Below, piece by piece: positions 31,301 through 37,858 of a stretch of DNA of 37,858 nt. The translations under genes and the position numbers were made by a program. Below the pieces are notes generated by a model. That model did not search any database. It worked only from the letters and a program-made list of their open reading frames with translations, and was not told the DNA's origin. This DNA comes from a bacterium (GTDB lineage: Bacteria > Patescibacteriota > Patescibacteriia > UBA9934 > GWF2-40-263), in the NCBI GenBank assembly GCA_020052445.1, contig JAGVPA010000025.1, forward strand, positions 1-37,858, read 5' to 3'. Each line of letters starts with the position of its first letter. The first letter of the stretch is position 1.

Positions 31301-34300
31301 CAAGAATGGCGTTGTCATCAAAATTTGTCAGTAGTGAAGTATCGAGCGGCCCCAATTCGTACAACTGCCAGCTACCGGATAAAGCGACTGAAGTTAAATT
31401 GGCTATCGAAGTTGGGGCAGCCTGACAATTTGGCACCGACAAATTTGGTGCGGTTTCACAATCCGGAACAGCGGCCGCCAAATCTCGAATTATTCCACCA
31501 GTTGTGCCTCCCTGCTCTGTTAGAGCTACGCCAATGTTACCAGAACCCTTGGCCCAGAATTTAAGCACGTAAGTTTTTCCAACCACCAATTCATCCACCA
31601 GAGTCCCGCAACTTTCTGCGCCGTTTTCTACCGTACAAAGAGTGCCGGACGAAGCACAACCATCGGCTGTCGCACAAGCGCTTGTGCGATTTGCATTGTA
31701 ATAATCCTGAAGAGTTTTAAAACCATCTCCGGCTGCCGTGGCGTAAACCCGCAAAGAATGTCCGTCTACCGCCACCGATTCATTACTAATTGTCAAAGTA
31801 GAATTTGTGGTTCCGGACTTAACATAACTATCATAAGTTCCATCCTCAAAATAATCGGTCAAAACAATTGACGAATTACGACTGCCGCCGCCAGTGTATT
31901 CTCGACAACCGGCTGATGAAGCTGAACAGACCGTGCTTTCATCGGGCTCGATAAAATATCGACACTCACCGGAACCGGTCCAGTAACCGCCGGAGTCGTT
32001 GCAATCAGTTGCATTAGCATCGGTTTTTCGGTAAGCGGTACAAACATCGGAGATACTGATAGTTTCGGAATATAAACGATAATGGATATCGCCGAGGTTG
32101 TCGTAGAATTCGCGACAGTCGGGATTTATTAAGACGTCACCATGCACCCGACAAGTCGTTTCGGCGGCCAAAACTGTTATGCTGTCTTGACAAACTAACG
32201 TATTTTCGGAAGTCACATCCCAAGTGGTGCAAGGAGCATTACCAAGAATTGAAAATTCTGTGGCATCCAAAACATTATCAAGATCAGTGTCCACAAAAGC
32301 AGGGGTTGTAAGATTGGAACTTAATAACTGATAAGAAACCAGTTGATAACCGGTCATGTCCGAGCCTTCCCAGGTAAAATAAACAGCACTCCGATCTACA
32401 TTATTTACATCTGCCATTTCTGGCGTCAGACAAGCGCGCAAATGAGAATAAGCCTCTATCCCTTCAGTTTCCAAATTAGTAAATTCGTCACAACCAACAT
32501 CTGAAGAACTGCAAGTCTGGGCTGAGTCGGCGATAAAATAAAGCGGGAATTCTTCGGTATCATAATCAGTCGACTCCTGTTTGTAAGTCGCATAACCGAC
32601 GCACTCGCTCGGACATTGATCGCCGTCAGAAATAACAGCTGGTACGGCCGGGTCACCGTCACTCGGCGTGTAAAGAGAACAACCTACTTCGGTGGCCGAA
32701 CAAAGCTGAGCATAACTGTCGCAATCGGCCGGATCGGTTGCTTCGCCAGTGCAGCCTAGCCAGTCTGGTGGAATTTGCAGGTATTCAGCAGTTGGACTGC
32801 CATTATAATCAGAATGAAAACTGGAAGCGGTTTCACGGGCCTCGAGTTGAATAGCATCAATATAAGTTCCGAGGGTCGGGGCTCCACTAAAACTTAAATC
32901 GGCCACAATCCACAAACGATCATTGGTTAAAATTGGCGTGTTGAAAGTACATTCATAACTTGTAAAAACAGAAACTGAGGTTGTTGTTGCAGACTTTGTA
33001 ACACTGTTACCGGCACTTGTTGTGCAATTCGAACTGTAGCCGGTCAAACTGACAACCGAATTATCTGAAGCGCTAAGGGTTAGCGAAGCTGTAACAACAT
33101 TACCCACAGCTGCTCCTTTAGCATAAAAAGATAGGACGTAAGAATGATTTTGTTGAAGAGGAATATCGTCTTGACTAAGAACACTCCCGACACTTAATAA
33201 GTAATTACTGTTTCCTTGCTGACTCAAGGAATCGTTTTCATTATAAACAGGTGGGCTAACGGTCGACACTGACCACAAATCGGCCAAACCATCTTCATCC
33301 TCATCGTCTTCAAAACTGGGATTCTGGATAATATTTAAAGAAAGTTCATTGTCTCCAATAGCATAAACTTCGGAACAACCGGCTTCGGACTCAGTACAAG
33401 TTTCGACTTCAGAATTAAAATATGCACGGTCCTCATAAGCATAAACATTGTATGAACCGTCATCGTCTACCCCATCGGCATCGGTGTCGTAAGTAAAAGA
33501 GGCGCGAGTTGAATAACTGTTGTTGCTATAATACTGCTCCGAATCATCACGAATCGAAGTTTCATAAACTTCGTCACCCGGCAACCATTCATAAGCATCA
33601 TCACTAACATCATCGGCCGTGCCGGCATTATCTAAATATTTATTGGTGCGATACCACAAACAACCGGCATTGGCCGCCGAACAAACACCTTGGTCAAGGC
33701 TGTTAAAAAGCCAAGTGCCAATTTCGTTGGAATCAGAATTGGTAAAATTTAGACAAGAAAGACTTTCTTCGGGACAAGAATCACCGTTAAAATCCCAAGT
33801 GTTTTTTTCACGAACACAATTACCGTAAGCTTCACAGGTGCCATCATCATTCTCAGCTAAACAGCTTGGCGAATCAACACAAGCCGCTGAACGAGCGGAA
33901 ATCATGGAACTGATGGACAATTCCCCGATCATGGAAGCGTCACAGCGTTGCTGGGGATATTTGATAATCCAATTCGGATCAATCATGTGACACCAAGGAA
34001 GCGAAGAACTGGCCTTCCCTTCACTGTCACAACTATTAAAATTATCCACCACTTCCTGAAGAGTTATCGGATCGCTGGTATCAGACAATGCCGCGGCCAT
34101 TTCCCAACCGACGGGGATAATACGCGCTTTGCGCAGTTTAACTAAATTACCGTAACAATAACCATAGGTATAACACAAAGAATCTTGATTATGAATTCTA
34201 TCGTCCGGAGAATAAAGCGGCCAGTCGCCATGCAAATAACCGGCCTCAAGAGCATCGGCTACGGTAATAACCTCGGTACCAAAAGTCCGACCGATCCCTT

Positions 34301-35519
34301 GAATTAACGAGGCGTCAGCCACGCAATTATTAATTTGGCGAATACTTGGACTTTGCGGACAGACAGCTAGTTCGGACAAAACATTATATTCGCTTAAAAC
34401 AACCGGCGTGGTGGAAATCAGATCGGCATAAAACACCTCAGCATCGGCTGAAGTTGAAGAATTTTGCGACAAGTCATCGAAAGGATCTATATCAATATCT
34501 TCGGCCTCAAAAAAACCGGTTTGCAAATTTTGAATAAAAGTCCCGACTAAAGTAGTGGTAAAAATTTTAACCGTCTGATAAGCGATGGATGTCCAAATAT
34601 CTTGGTTGGCCAACATGGTGGCAAAAAATTTATCCCTCTTCCCTGTGGTTGCCTCCTCGGCCGCACTTTTAAGTTGTTGTTGAACCATGACGCTGGGAGT
34701 CAAAACAGCTCCGGTGGTCGGATCGGTAACCGGTTTAATACCCAGACTAAACAAACTCTCCATGAAATCGGCATTTTTTTTATCCCAACTTTTTTCCAAT
34801 ATTTTATTATTAACAATGGATAAATAGGCCACACTGCTTTGACCAGGCTGAAAACTTTTGGCCAGCATATTTAAAGCTTGCCCGGTTGGGTCCTCGGTTG
34901 ATTCCAAGGTGTTTTGTATAAAACCGTCCCAATTTTCCGCCACCGCCTGCCATTCGCATTTTGGCGGACGTGGTGCATACATGCCCTGAATGCCGATTTG
35001 CAAACCCAGTCTAAGTGCAGGGCTTGATGGAGCACAAAGATTAAAATCTAAATCAGTATAAGCAACAATAACATTTGATAAGCTACCCAAACCCTCAGCC
35101 GCCAAATCCAAACCAAAAGCCTTCCAGCTTTCATAACCGGTGAGCACCTGATAAAGAGGTTCTTCGCCCGGAGCGCCGTTGGCTATCCAAACCGCCGCAT
35201 TATAAGCCACCGTATCAGCCGAATAACTAACCAGATCAAAAATCGCACTTACGGCCATTTGTTGCAAAATTGGAGCGATGTGATTTTTCCAAAGATCGAG
35301 TATATACTTTCCGGTATTTCCAGCTGACTCCGGAATATTTTCTGGCATTAAGGGAATTGTGGAGACTAAATTAGCCGATTCAATAGTCGTGGTTACTCCT
35401 ATGTCAGGTAAGCTTGGTCTCGCAGAACCCCCCTCGGCCAAAACGTAATTCGCCGAAAACAAACCACTAAAGAAAACCAATAACAGAAAAACCCCGCCTA
35501 TTTTTTGTTTTGAAAACAT
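25341..35519 (-). CDS. giant cysteine-rich secreted surface protein (3392 residues)
   Basis: It has a Sec signal peptide (cleavage after VLA, about residue 28). A Cys-poor helical N-domain (about 30-340) comes first, then a Cys-rich body. The body repeats C(S/T)xxxxGCxx(Y/F/V) at least seven times (near 610, 705, 943, 1003, 1197, 1482, 1602). Two jelly-roll carbohydrate-binding-like modules lie at about 720-896 (NPSFEDDEDEDGLADLW) and 1220-1436. An EF/dockerin-like Asp repeat sits near 1935-1960 and EGF-like CxxxxxC runs near 2145-2220. A PKD-like segment (VIVDWGDGD, about 3180) precedes a conserved-looking end (RVHVKDNWGWC). It is presumably an extracellular adhesin or pilus-like fibre tied to the T4SS locus. 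No SD; a TATAAA lies 8 bases before the ATG. Confidence 0.88.
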   Translation of the reverse strand: MFSKQKIGGVFLLLVFFSGLFSANYVLAEGGSARPSLPDIGVTTTIESANLVSTIPLMPENIPESAGNTGKYILDLWKNHIAPILQQMAVSAIFDLVSYSADTVAYNAAVWIANGAPGEEPLYQVLTGYESWKAFGLDLAAEGLGSLSNVIVAYTDLDFNLCAPSSPALRLGLQIGIQGMYAPRPPKCEWQAVAENWDGFIQNTLESTEDPTGQALNMLAKSFQPGQSSVAYLSIVNNKILEKSWDKKNADFMESLFSLGIKPVTDPTTGAVLTPSVMVQQQLKSAAEEATTGKRDKFFATMLANQDIWTSIAYQTVKIFTTTLVGTFIQNLQTGFFEAEDIDIDPFDDLSQNSSTSADAEVFYADLISTTPVVLSEYNVLSELAVCPQSPSIRQINNCVADASLIQGIGRTFGTEVITVADALEAGYLHGDWPLYSPDDRIHNQDSLCYTYGYCYGNLVKLRKARIIPVGWEMAAALSDTSDPITLQEVVDNFNSCDSEGKASSSLPWCHMIDPNWIIKYPQQRCDASMIGELSISSMISARSAACVDSPSCLAENDDGTCEAYGNCVREKNTWDFNGDSCPEESLSCLNFTNSDSNEIGTWLFNSLDQGVCSAANAGCLWYRTNKYLDNAGTADDVSDDAYEWLPGDEVYETSIRDDSEQYYSNNSYSTRASFTYDTDADGVDDDGSYNVYAYEDRAYFNSEVETCTESEAGCSEVYAIGDNELSLNIIQNPSFEDDEDEDGLADLWSVSTVSPPVYNENDSLSQQGNSNYLLSVGSVLSQDDIPLQQNHSYVLSFYAKGAAVGNVVTASLTLSASDNSVVSLTGYSSNCTTSAGNSVTKSATTTSVSVFTSYECTFNTPILTNDRLWIVADLSFSGAPTLGTYIDAIQLEARETASSFHSDYNGSPTAEYLQIPPDWLGCTGEATDPADCDSYAQLCSATEVGCSLYTPSDGDPAVPAVISDGDQCPSECVGYATYKQESTDYDTEEFPLYFIADSAQTCSSSDVGCDEFTNLETEGIEAYSHLRACLTPEMADVNNVDRSAVYFTWEGSDMTGYQLVSYQLLSSNLTTPAFVDTDLDNVLDATEFSILGNAPCTTWDVTSENTLVCQDSITVLAAETTCRVHGDVLINPDCREFYDNLGDIHYRLYSETISISDVCTAYRKTDANATDCNDSGGYWTGSGECRYFIEPDESTVCSASSAGCREYTGGGSRNSSIVLTDYFEDGTYDSYVKSGTTNSTLTISNESVAVDGHSLRVYATAAGDGFKTLQDYYNANRTSACATADGCASSGTLCTVENGAESCGTLVDELVVGKTYVLKFWAKGSGNIGVALTEQGGTTGGIIRDLAAAVPDCETAPNLSVPNCQAAPTSIANLTSVALSGSWQLYELGPLDTSLLTNFDDNAILGFYSLSAGAQTFYIDNIQLKQTEENLTLIKNSWVTPSTCDETPEGAVSAQYYLGCEEYADQNNSTFNIYQFSSICSEGAVGCDDFYVTQNSDATYAQIFNATCYNPVSTDGDTNFAYTAHDTEEDAVASATSCTLDGTLTGQELCTITAGHNQCQFDYDGTLPTPLAVHLALGPETVFVPADEVAYLIDDGNFSCSAANMGCTEVGLPTFSDDGSLVTSFESAYLLNQPDSYDDILCNNNELFCGEWVTTKAENYYFKDPGNKSCEYKSGVSLNSVSYDGWFRTGTTEFCYGTGICSDNTTSCTNDAGCASSDLGTCTITNGSYLKNGTLSSLWFSGDDDYDGWAGTCSSNYDYCTEFIDPLDTKENENLEGTSYFYLDNETIDEENSTSTDRCNGQVSLQEGCVLFDDVMNQELTYSSSPSYLISEHADIFFGENPRSFQDPVSCSDPNNGEFTTTTGDSINVCYNRCAYFVSTGSGISNLSTVEGPANSAGTSTVFYGSACVYDTDCQLGTDSISNNEVEGICANLDSDNDGSVGNDEAVFDSNDDGIVDAVDDRHDFNLAGYVFEDDTNRVLKVYRDRECAEWLACSDSYDAWDERTAEWTDVCQGVNLCNAYSTTSDEGACASWSRDVPTVLDSERYTSRDVSWYGMDYSGFAIPEQLPVQYYDQVNLSSGGYCTNSDGEIPYYLENPVVSCSVDADCPPAQGYVCTDVLDLNQADLENYDIELNNYHLVYTASACNGNNGDTCTAGYCTDSGNSCSDSNECSQGGECIIGYCEEAGATYCSVDLDCTTLPYNDCKNGVCTDTTTGTANSVETCDQTGTHSCSGGATCVPGVLAKTGTCYDSSCLVGIDGNAFEIDDAEDKTCRGYPEISSPFTYLVVENWIDPDELGDVFDDNSLNNYGEISGFLSDRYATYSCDSDDDGTTDETCYTRDKYLDALPYTYVYGFNNATTCAPTILPDGSYEINNDCLCSYDKAEYGESAAVRYYPLNTPTELVLSGVCVGGDVPGASCEDDVTCNPSALVSDGYPGTGICQKLTRKDVMYGWDGYCIERDTSIQLFGSDTNDYPACLTWFPSDQLIGSRNAYANDTDAGFGINEESYYCTELGLYADLYPTGVTIDEIGGVEEMDYACAFSDPNQIHGETGRPGRGGCFYSLYGGADGQDTTHYCQNNAYCPGGYVAIMGVCNQDMDPDDAQTQTMYPFEGYTNELDRSSGDYVNDIDWPGEHTICHDDDNTGNPDDTTIKANGTYLEDNVLDCPYFCIPLDSYHIEGDDVNTSCNDDLESLESVYYSSSDYADEIDGGLGSEISRFDTPVITAYDLYNYQTADTGWDWAEGYSVKTKFMDCVRRGVPVGDSTIGTNLTEAVQDVVRDGDNAGITSGYFYAYGDGLEHGAYGVSYLPILGQIGSCSETGGICYSSGDCLDISSNDCSCTGFECGGSCSITYGSCDEDSIFCPTSQSCILPSQTEIFGSFFPYVGCYELTEVSNITDGNKAWANRLWNDAPSLFTSVTGDSGSHFADNYDYTSESDPDNAGRALFKEYFGLNTPSEMLDFADSWPLPVASCGSNSLGLYIKPPNDCLDSYDYPKEQQWQTVDDDELTNGGSYSVLAAPFEEWTAGDSSDIAQGGISEDGFDDQGLSSNETAYSVKELLQQWFAKVFDVWQYDWDAGLTSNGAYVQVGLSATYSDLVTDGTDDISGTGDIYGSGPNSGTPTPPVIASVGECYDSNCLELNQGKFSVNGFDSDDLLGSDGNYHAAVKFYAWANSNQMPIRNVIVDWGDGDRITESAGYNWPPDSQTGDVGSTSSYYKNRRGLEEEDVTICGGGATQDPDEWGLTADACETAYFSFEHDYYCSQDFAQMLFDDDADQGKCQWADEATGRLLNSPCTGNPINGVGFAEDAAGKCVYQPRVHVKDNWGWCTGYCDAGTEDADTGEGTGCYGEECNPTDCPSEASSNWCVDALEDRVGDIANPWINYDGVIIVDWATQ

Positions 35520-35543
35520 ACGACTAATTTATAATTGAACTAT

Positions 35544-35637
35544 GTAGGACTTTCTTATTTGGATGCAGAACGAGGAATCCCTCCTTTCGCGAAAGGACAG
35601 GGATGACGAAGTTATGCGCCAAATAAGAAAGTCCTAC
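35544..35637. repeat. 94-bp element with perfect 19-bp terminal inverted repeats
   Basis: GTAGGACTTTCTTATTTGG (35544-35562) is exactly inverted at 35619-35637. Inside lies the perfect palindrome TCCTTTCGCGAAAGGA (35582-35597) flanked by GGAATCCC and GGGATGAC of the dispersed family. It fills the gap between the giant gene and the Ca-binding protein gene and reaches the stop codon of the latter. Confidence 0.85.
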
Positions 35638-36509
35638 TATTCTAAAACACCGGAAGCCGAAGCTTGATTATAAGCTTCGTCAAGCATTTGATTAATTTGG
35701 TCATCGGTTAATTGATCCAAATCAGATTTTGGTACACCTTGTTCAATCAAAGCGGCGCGAATTTCTTCTGGAGTCATACCAGCGAAAGGATTGGAATTTT
35801 CCGTGGCTGTACCGCCAGTTTCCGGAATAATGCCAGCCAAAGCCCCAGAAGAGGTGGCTTCCTTTATTGTTTCGCTAAGCAATTGTTTAATTTGTTCGTC
35901 GGTCATTTGGTCAACAACGTCTTTGGAAACACCTTGAGAAATAAGCATTGACCGAATTTCTTCCGGACTCATTTTGGCTAGAAAATCTTGAATGTCTTGA
36001 GTTGAATCAAAAGTCACGCCGCCCAAACTGCCGGAATTCAAATTAAAAACATTGGAAAGAATATTGTTGTTTTCGTTACCGGTATCGGCACTACTAGCGG
36101 TTTCCAAACCCTCAGAAGTTCCGGCACAATCCTTGCCTTCCGGACAATTAGGGTTGTTGCTGGAGAAAATTTCCGTCTTATCGTCAAAACCATCGGAATC
36201 AGAATCAGACAAATATGGACTGGTTTTATAAACATAAAGTTCGTCGTAATCAGTCAAACCATCGTTGTCGGTATCGGCGGCTTTTTGACGAGCGATTTCT
36301 TCTTCCTCCTGCTGGCTAAGGGTTTTAAAATCTACACCGGTATAACTTGCGAGCTGAACTTCGAAGGGGCGACTGAGCGTGGCCGGGAATGATTTAAAAC
36401 CAAAAGATACGCCAAGAATACTAACCACAAACAACAAAAACAAAACGGCCTTTTCCTCTTTGGTTAAGGCTTTTTTCTTTTTCGGCGACATCAACCGTTG
36501 TTCGTCCAT
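35637..36509 (-). CDS. membrane-anchored thrombospondin type 3-like Ca-binding protein
   Basis: This 290-residue protein has one membrane helix (about 22-40). An extracytoplasmic Ca-binding stretch (78-115, DTDNDGLTDYDELYVYKTSP then DSDSDGFDD) follows. A Ser/Asn linker leads to two 38-residue helical repeats at about 180-217 (MSPEEIRSMLISQGVSKDVV) and 245-283 (MTPEEIRAALIEQGVPKSDL). I do not know the repeat's function. It lies directly upstream of the giant gene, separated by a 94-bp palindromic element, and probably works at the cell surface with it. The start ATG is 11 bases after a perfect TATAAT, so the mRNA is nearly leaderless; the second ATG at 36491 is an alternative. Confidence 0.85.
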   Translation of the reverse strand: MDEQRLMSPKKKKALTKEEKAVLFLLFVVSILGVSFGFKSFPATLSRPFEVQLASYTGVDFKTLSQQEEEEIARQKAADTDNDGLTDYDELYVYKTSPYLSDSDSDGFDDKTEIFSSNNPNCPEGKDCAGTSEGLETASSADTGNENNNILSNVFNLNSGSLGGVTFDSTQDIQDFLAKMSPEEIRSMLISQGVSKDVVDQMTDEQIKQLLSETIKEATSSGALAGIIPETGGTATENSNPFAGMTPEEIRAALIEQGVPKSDLDQLTDDQINQMLDEAYNQASASGVLE

Positions 36510-36520
36510 AGTCGATGAAT

Positions 36521-36529
36521 ATTATAACA
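36521..36529 (-). promoter_or_regulatory. extended -10 promoter giving a leaderless mRNA
   Basis: Minus strand TGTTATAAT (TATAAT at plus 36521-36526, TG at plus 36529-36528) lies 11 bases before the ATG at 36509. The same TGTGTTATAnT box precedes the TrbL-like gene at 14613. Confidence 0.7.
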
Positions 36530-36535
36530 CAAAAA

Positions 36536-36835
36536 GTGATGAAAGGGGACGAAGGGGTGGAAGGGGTTGGAGGGAGGTTGTGGAAAAGTAAAACCCGTCA
36601 TTCTGAACCGAGAAAGACTTCACTGCATTACTTCCCCCACCCCACCCTCCCCCGTCGCGGCGACAGGAGAGGGAGAGTTCTTTTTTGCATTCTTTTTTAA
36701 ACCAAATTCCGATAATCAAGAAGATCCTTTAATCCTTGTAATCATGGTTCAGACAACCAACTTAACGAGGCGAGATCCCTCTCCCTTCGACCCGGCTCAG
36801 GGCTCTGAGTCCAATCGAAGAGCTGGCTCGGGATG
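36536..36835. repeat. cluster of three dispersed repeat families
   Basis: The 416 bases 36510-36925 hold no gene. From left to right there is a G-rich tract of AGGGGxxGAAGGGG units (36541-36575), a CCCCACCCTCCCCCGTCGCG hairpin unit (36637-36680), and GCGAGATCCCTCTCCC with CTCAGGGCTCTGAGTCC and GGGATGACGG (36770-36836). Confidence 0.65.
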
Positions 36836-36855
36836 ACGGTGGTAAAAAAACAAAA

Positions 36856-36882
36856 AAAATCGCCACCAAAGACGATTTTCCA
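36856..36882 (-). terminator. intrinsic terminator of rsmA
   Basis: AAAATCG (36856-36862) and CGATTTT (36873-36879) form the stem. On the minus strand it continues into a T8 run (plus 36852-36859). It lies 44 bases after the stop codon. Confidence 0.75.
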
Positions 36883-36925
36883 AATATCAAACCGGTCCCC
36901 TTAGTCCCTTCAACCCAAACCAACC

Positions 36926-37735
36926 TTAATCCCTTAATCCGTGCCAAAACCCCACCCAATCCTCAACCGATAAATTCTCAGCCCTGGCCTTTTCGCCCAA
37001 ACCAAGTTTTTTCAAAATTTCCCGAGTTTTCTCCGAGGTACAAATTCCCGCCTTGTCTAAATTTCCATGTAACTGTTTACGACGAGAAGAAAAGCCAACC
37101 TTAACAATTTTCAAAACTTCCTCCGGATCCACCTCACCCAATCGTTTCGAACGAAGATCGAGGCGAATGACGGTCGAATCAACTTTTGGGGCTGGCCGAA
37201 AAGAGCCTCGACTAACTTTCATCATCTTCTTCCCTTCTGAATACAGCTGACAGGCAATCGAAAGGACACTCGTATTTGGTGGTACGGCCAAAATCCTATC
37301 AGCCACCTCACGCTGAACCATAAGCGTCAACCTCGACGGTTTCGGCTCGGCTCGAAACAAGGTTTCAAGAATTGGTGAAGTGATGTTGTATGGAATATTG
37401 GCAACGACGGAATATTTATTTTTTCCAATCAACCGACGAATTTGTTGCCAAGTTTGCTCGGCCAAAATATCGCCTTGAATTAAATTAATTTTATCACCAA
37501 ATTTTTCCTTAAGCGGTTCAATAAGATCCTCGTCCGTCTCAACAGCAATCACCCGGGCCTCAGCTTCCAACAAAGCCTCGGTCAGAGTTCCCTGTCCCGA
37601 GCCGAGTCGAGGGGCCTGCCCCGGACCAATCTCCAAAACCAAATCACCCGATTTTACCTCGGCCGATTCGACAATTTTACGAACAATATTTTTATCGTAA
37701 AGAAAATTTTGCCCGAGAGATTTTTTGGCTTTCAT
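36926..37735 (-). CDS. rsmA: 16S rRNA adenine dimethyltransferase with an 8-residue insertion in motif I
   Basis: This is a 269-residue RsmA/KsgA, which dimethylates the two adjacent adenines near the 3' end of 16S rRNA. Family features include KKSLGQNFLYD at the start, SAM motif I from 34 (LEIGPGQ), VETD near 65-68, catalytic NIPY (113-116), and FRPAPKVDSTVI (179-190). Between LEIGPGQ and GTLTEALL sit eight extra residues, APRLGSGQ (41-48). These come from a 24-bp repeat-like insertion in the glycine loop that contacts SAM. The start at 37735 matches the family start; the frame is open further upstream to 37792 but that part is not RsmA-like. No SD is visible. Confidence 0.95.
   Translation of the reverse strand: MKAKKSLGQNFLYDKNIVRKIVESAEVKSGDLVLEIGPGQAPRLGSGQGTLTEALLEAEARVIAVETDEDLIEPLKEKFGDKINLIQGDILAEQTWQQIRRLIGKNKYSVVANIPYNITSPILETLFRAEPKPSRLTLMVQREVADRILAVPPNTSVLSIACQLYSEGKKMMKVSRGSFRPAPKVDSTVIRLDLRSKRLGEVDPEEVLKIVKVGFSSRRKQLHGNLDKAGICTSEKTREILKKLGLGEKARAENLSVEDWVGFWHGLRD
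37592..37615. repeat. 24-bp repeat-derived insertion inside rsmA
   Basis: CTGTCCCGAGCCGAGTCGAG (from 37592) resembles the inverse complement of 22841-22862 (TGTCCCGAACGTTCGAAGGG on the minus strand) and the CCCTTCGAC/GCTCAGGG family. On the coding strand it is bounded by GGGCAG and GGACAG, a possible 6-bp target duplication. It keeps the reading frame. Confidence 0.75.
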
Positions 37736-37858
37736 AATTTTATTTCGCCGCGTTACCCCCCCAGGGCAAACGCACCAACTATTTGTGTCCACAAGGCAGT
37801 CTCACTTAAATCCCCAATAAAAATGGAATTTATAATTCAAATGAGAGAAAGTCGTATA

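Overview
The window looks like a contiguous piece of a Patescibacteria (Candidate Phyla Radiation) genome, most likely of the Parcubacteria type. This is inferred from gene content, not from a marker tree. The signs are a reduced conjugation-like secretion set (PrgI, VirB4/TraC, TrbL/VirB6), a 3392-residue cysteine-rich secreted protein, an S23-type four-helix-bundle gene, and mostly SD-less genes. Three tRNA genes (Ser-UGA, Ser-GCU, Arg-GCG) lie at the left end and rsmA at the right end.

Layout. 1-1334: tRNAs and a small membrane protein. 1439-4430: a GC-rich orphan gene, a DrrA/DrrB-like ABC exporter whose ATPase is split by an A9 homopolymer, and a secreted orphan protein. 4454-14613 (minus strand): ComF, an NTF2/VirB8-like anchor, VirB4 ATPase, a stand-alone TraC N-domain, PrgI, a 661-residue helical protein and a 1007-residue TrbL/VirB6-like protein. 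14900-17212: a lipoprotein with M23 peptidase, MopE and thrombospondin type 3 modules. 18002-20995: serS, a four-helix-bundle gene and an M20 peptidase. 21368-25102: an M29-like peptidase, an unexplained noncoding stretch, a PQ-loop membrane protein, a hicB with a hicA relic, and a second Asp-rich lipoprotein. 25341-36509 (minus): the giant secreted protein and a Ca-binding membrane protein. 36926-37735: rsmA.

Two signals cut across the window. First, there are two expression classes. AT-richer genes (T4SS genes, serS, M20) lack Shine-Dalgarno sequences, and at least two T4SS-associated genes have an extended -10 box only 10-11 nt before the ATG, so they are probably leaderless. Six GC-richer single genes (starts at 1511, 4317, 17212, 21368, 23502, 24425) have SD motifs and structured leaders, most have a terminator, and four have near-consensus sigma70 promoters. 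They look acquired or separately controlled.

Second, small palindromic repeats fill nearly every intergenic gap, form nested palindromes between the T4SS genes, bracket small accessory genes as inverted pairs, have split a tRNA-Arg gene from its leader with a 13-bp duplication, and have entered coding sequence. They occur twice in the 661-residue protein and once inside the SAM-binding glycine loop of RsmA.

Proposed system (inference): PrgI, the VirB4 pair, TrbL, the 661-residue protein and the VirB8-like anchor form a T4SS-derived envelope machine. The giant protein, with carbohydrate-binding-like, Cys-motif and PKD modules, and the Ca-binding protein would be its surface partners. No relaxase or VirD4 coupling protein is visible here, which fits attachment or secretion better than DNA transfer.
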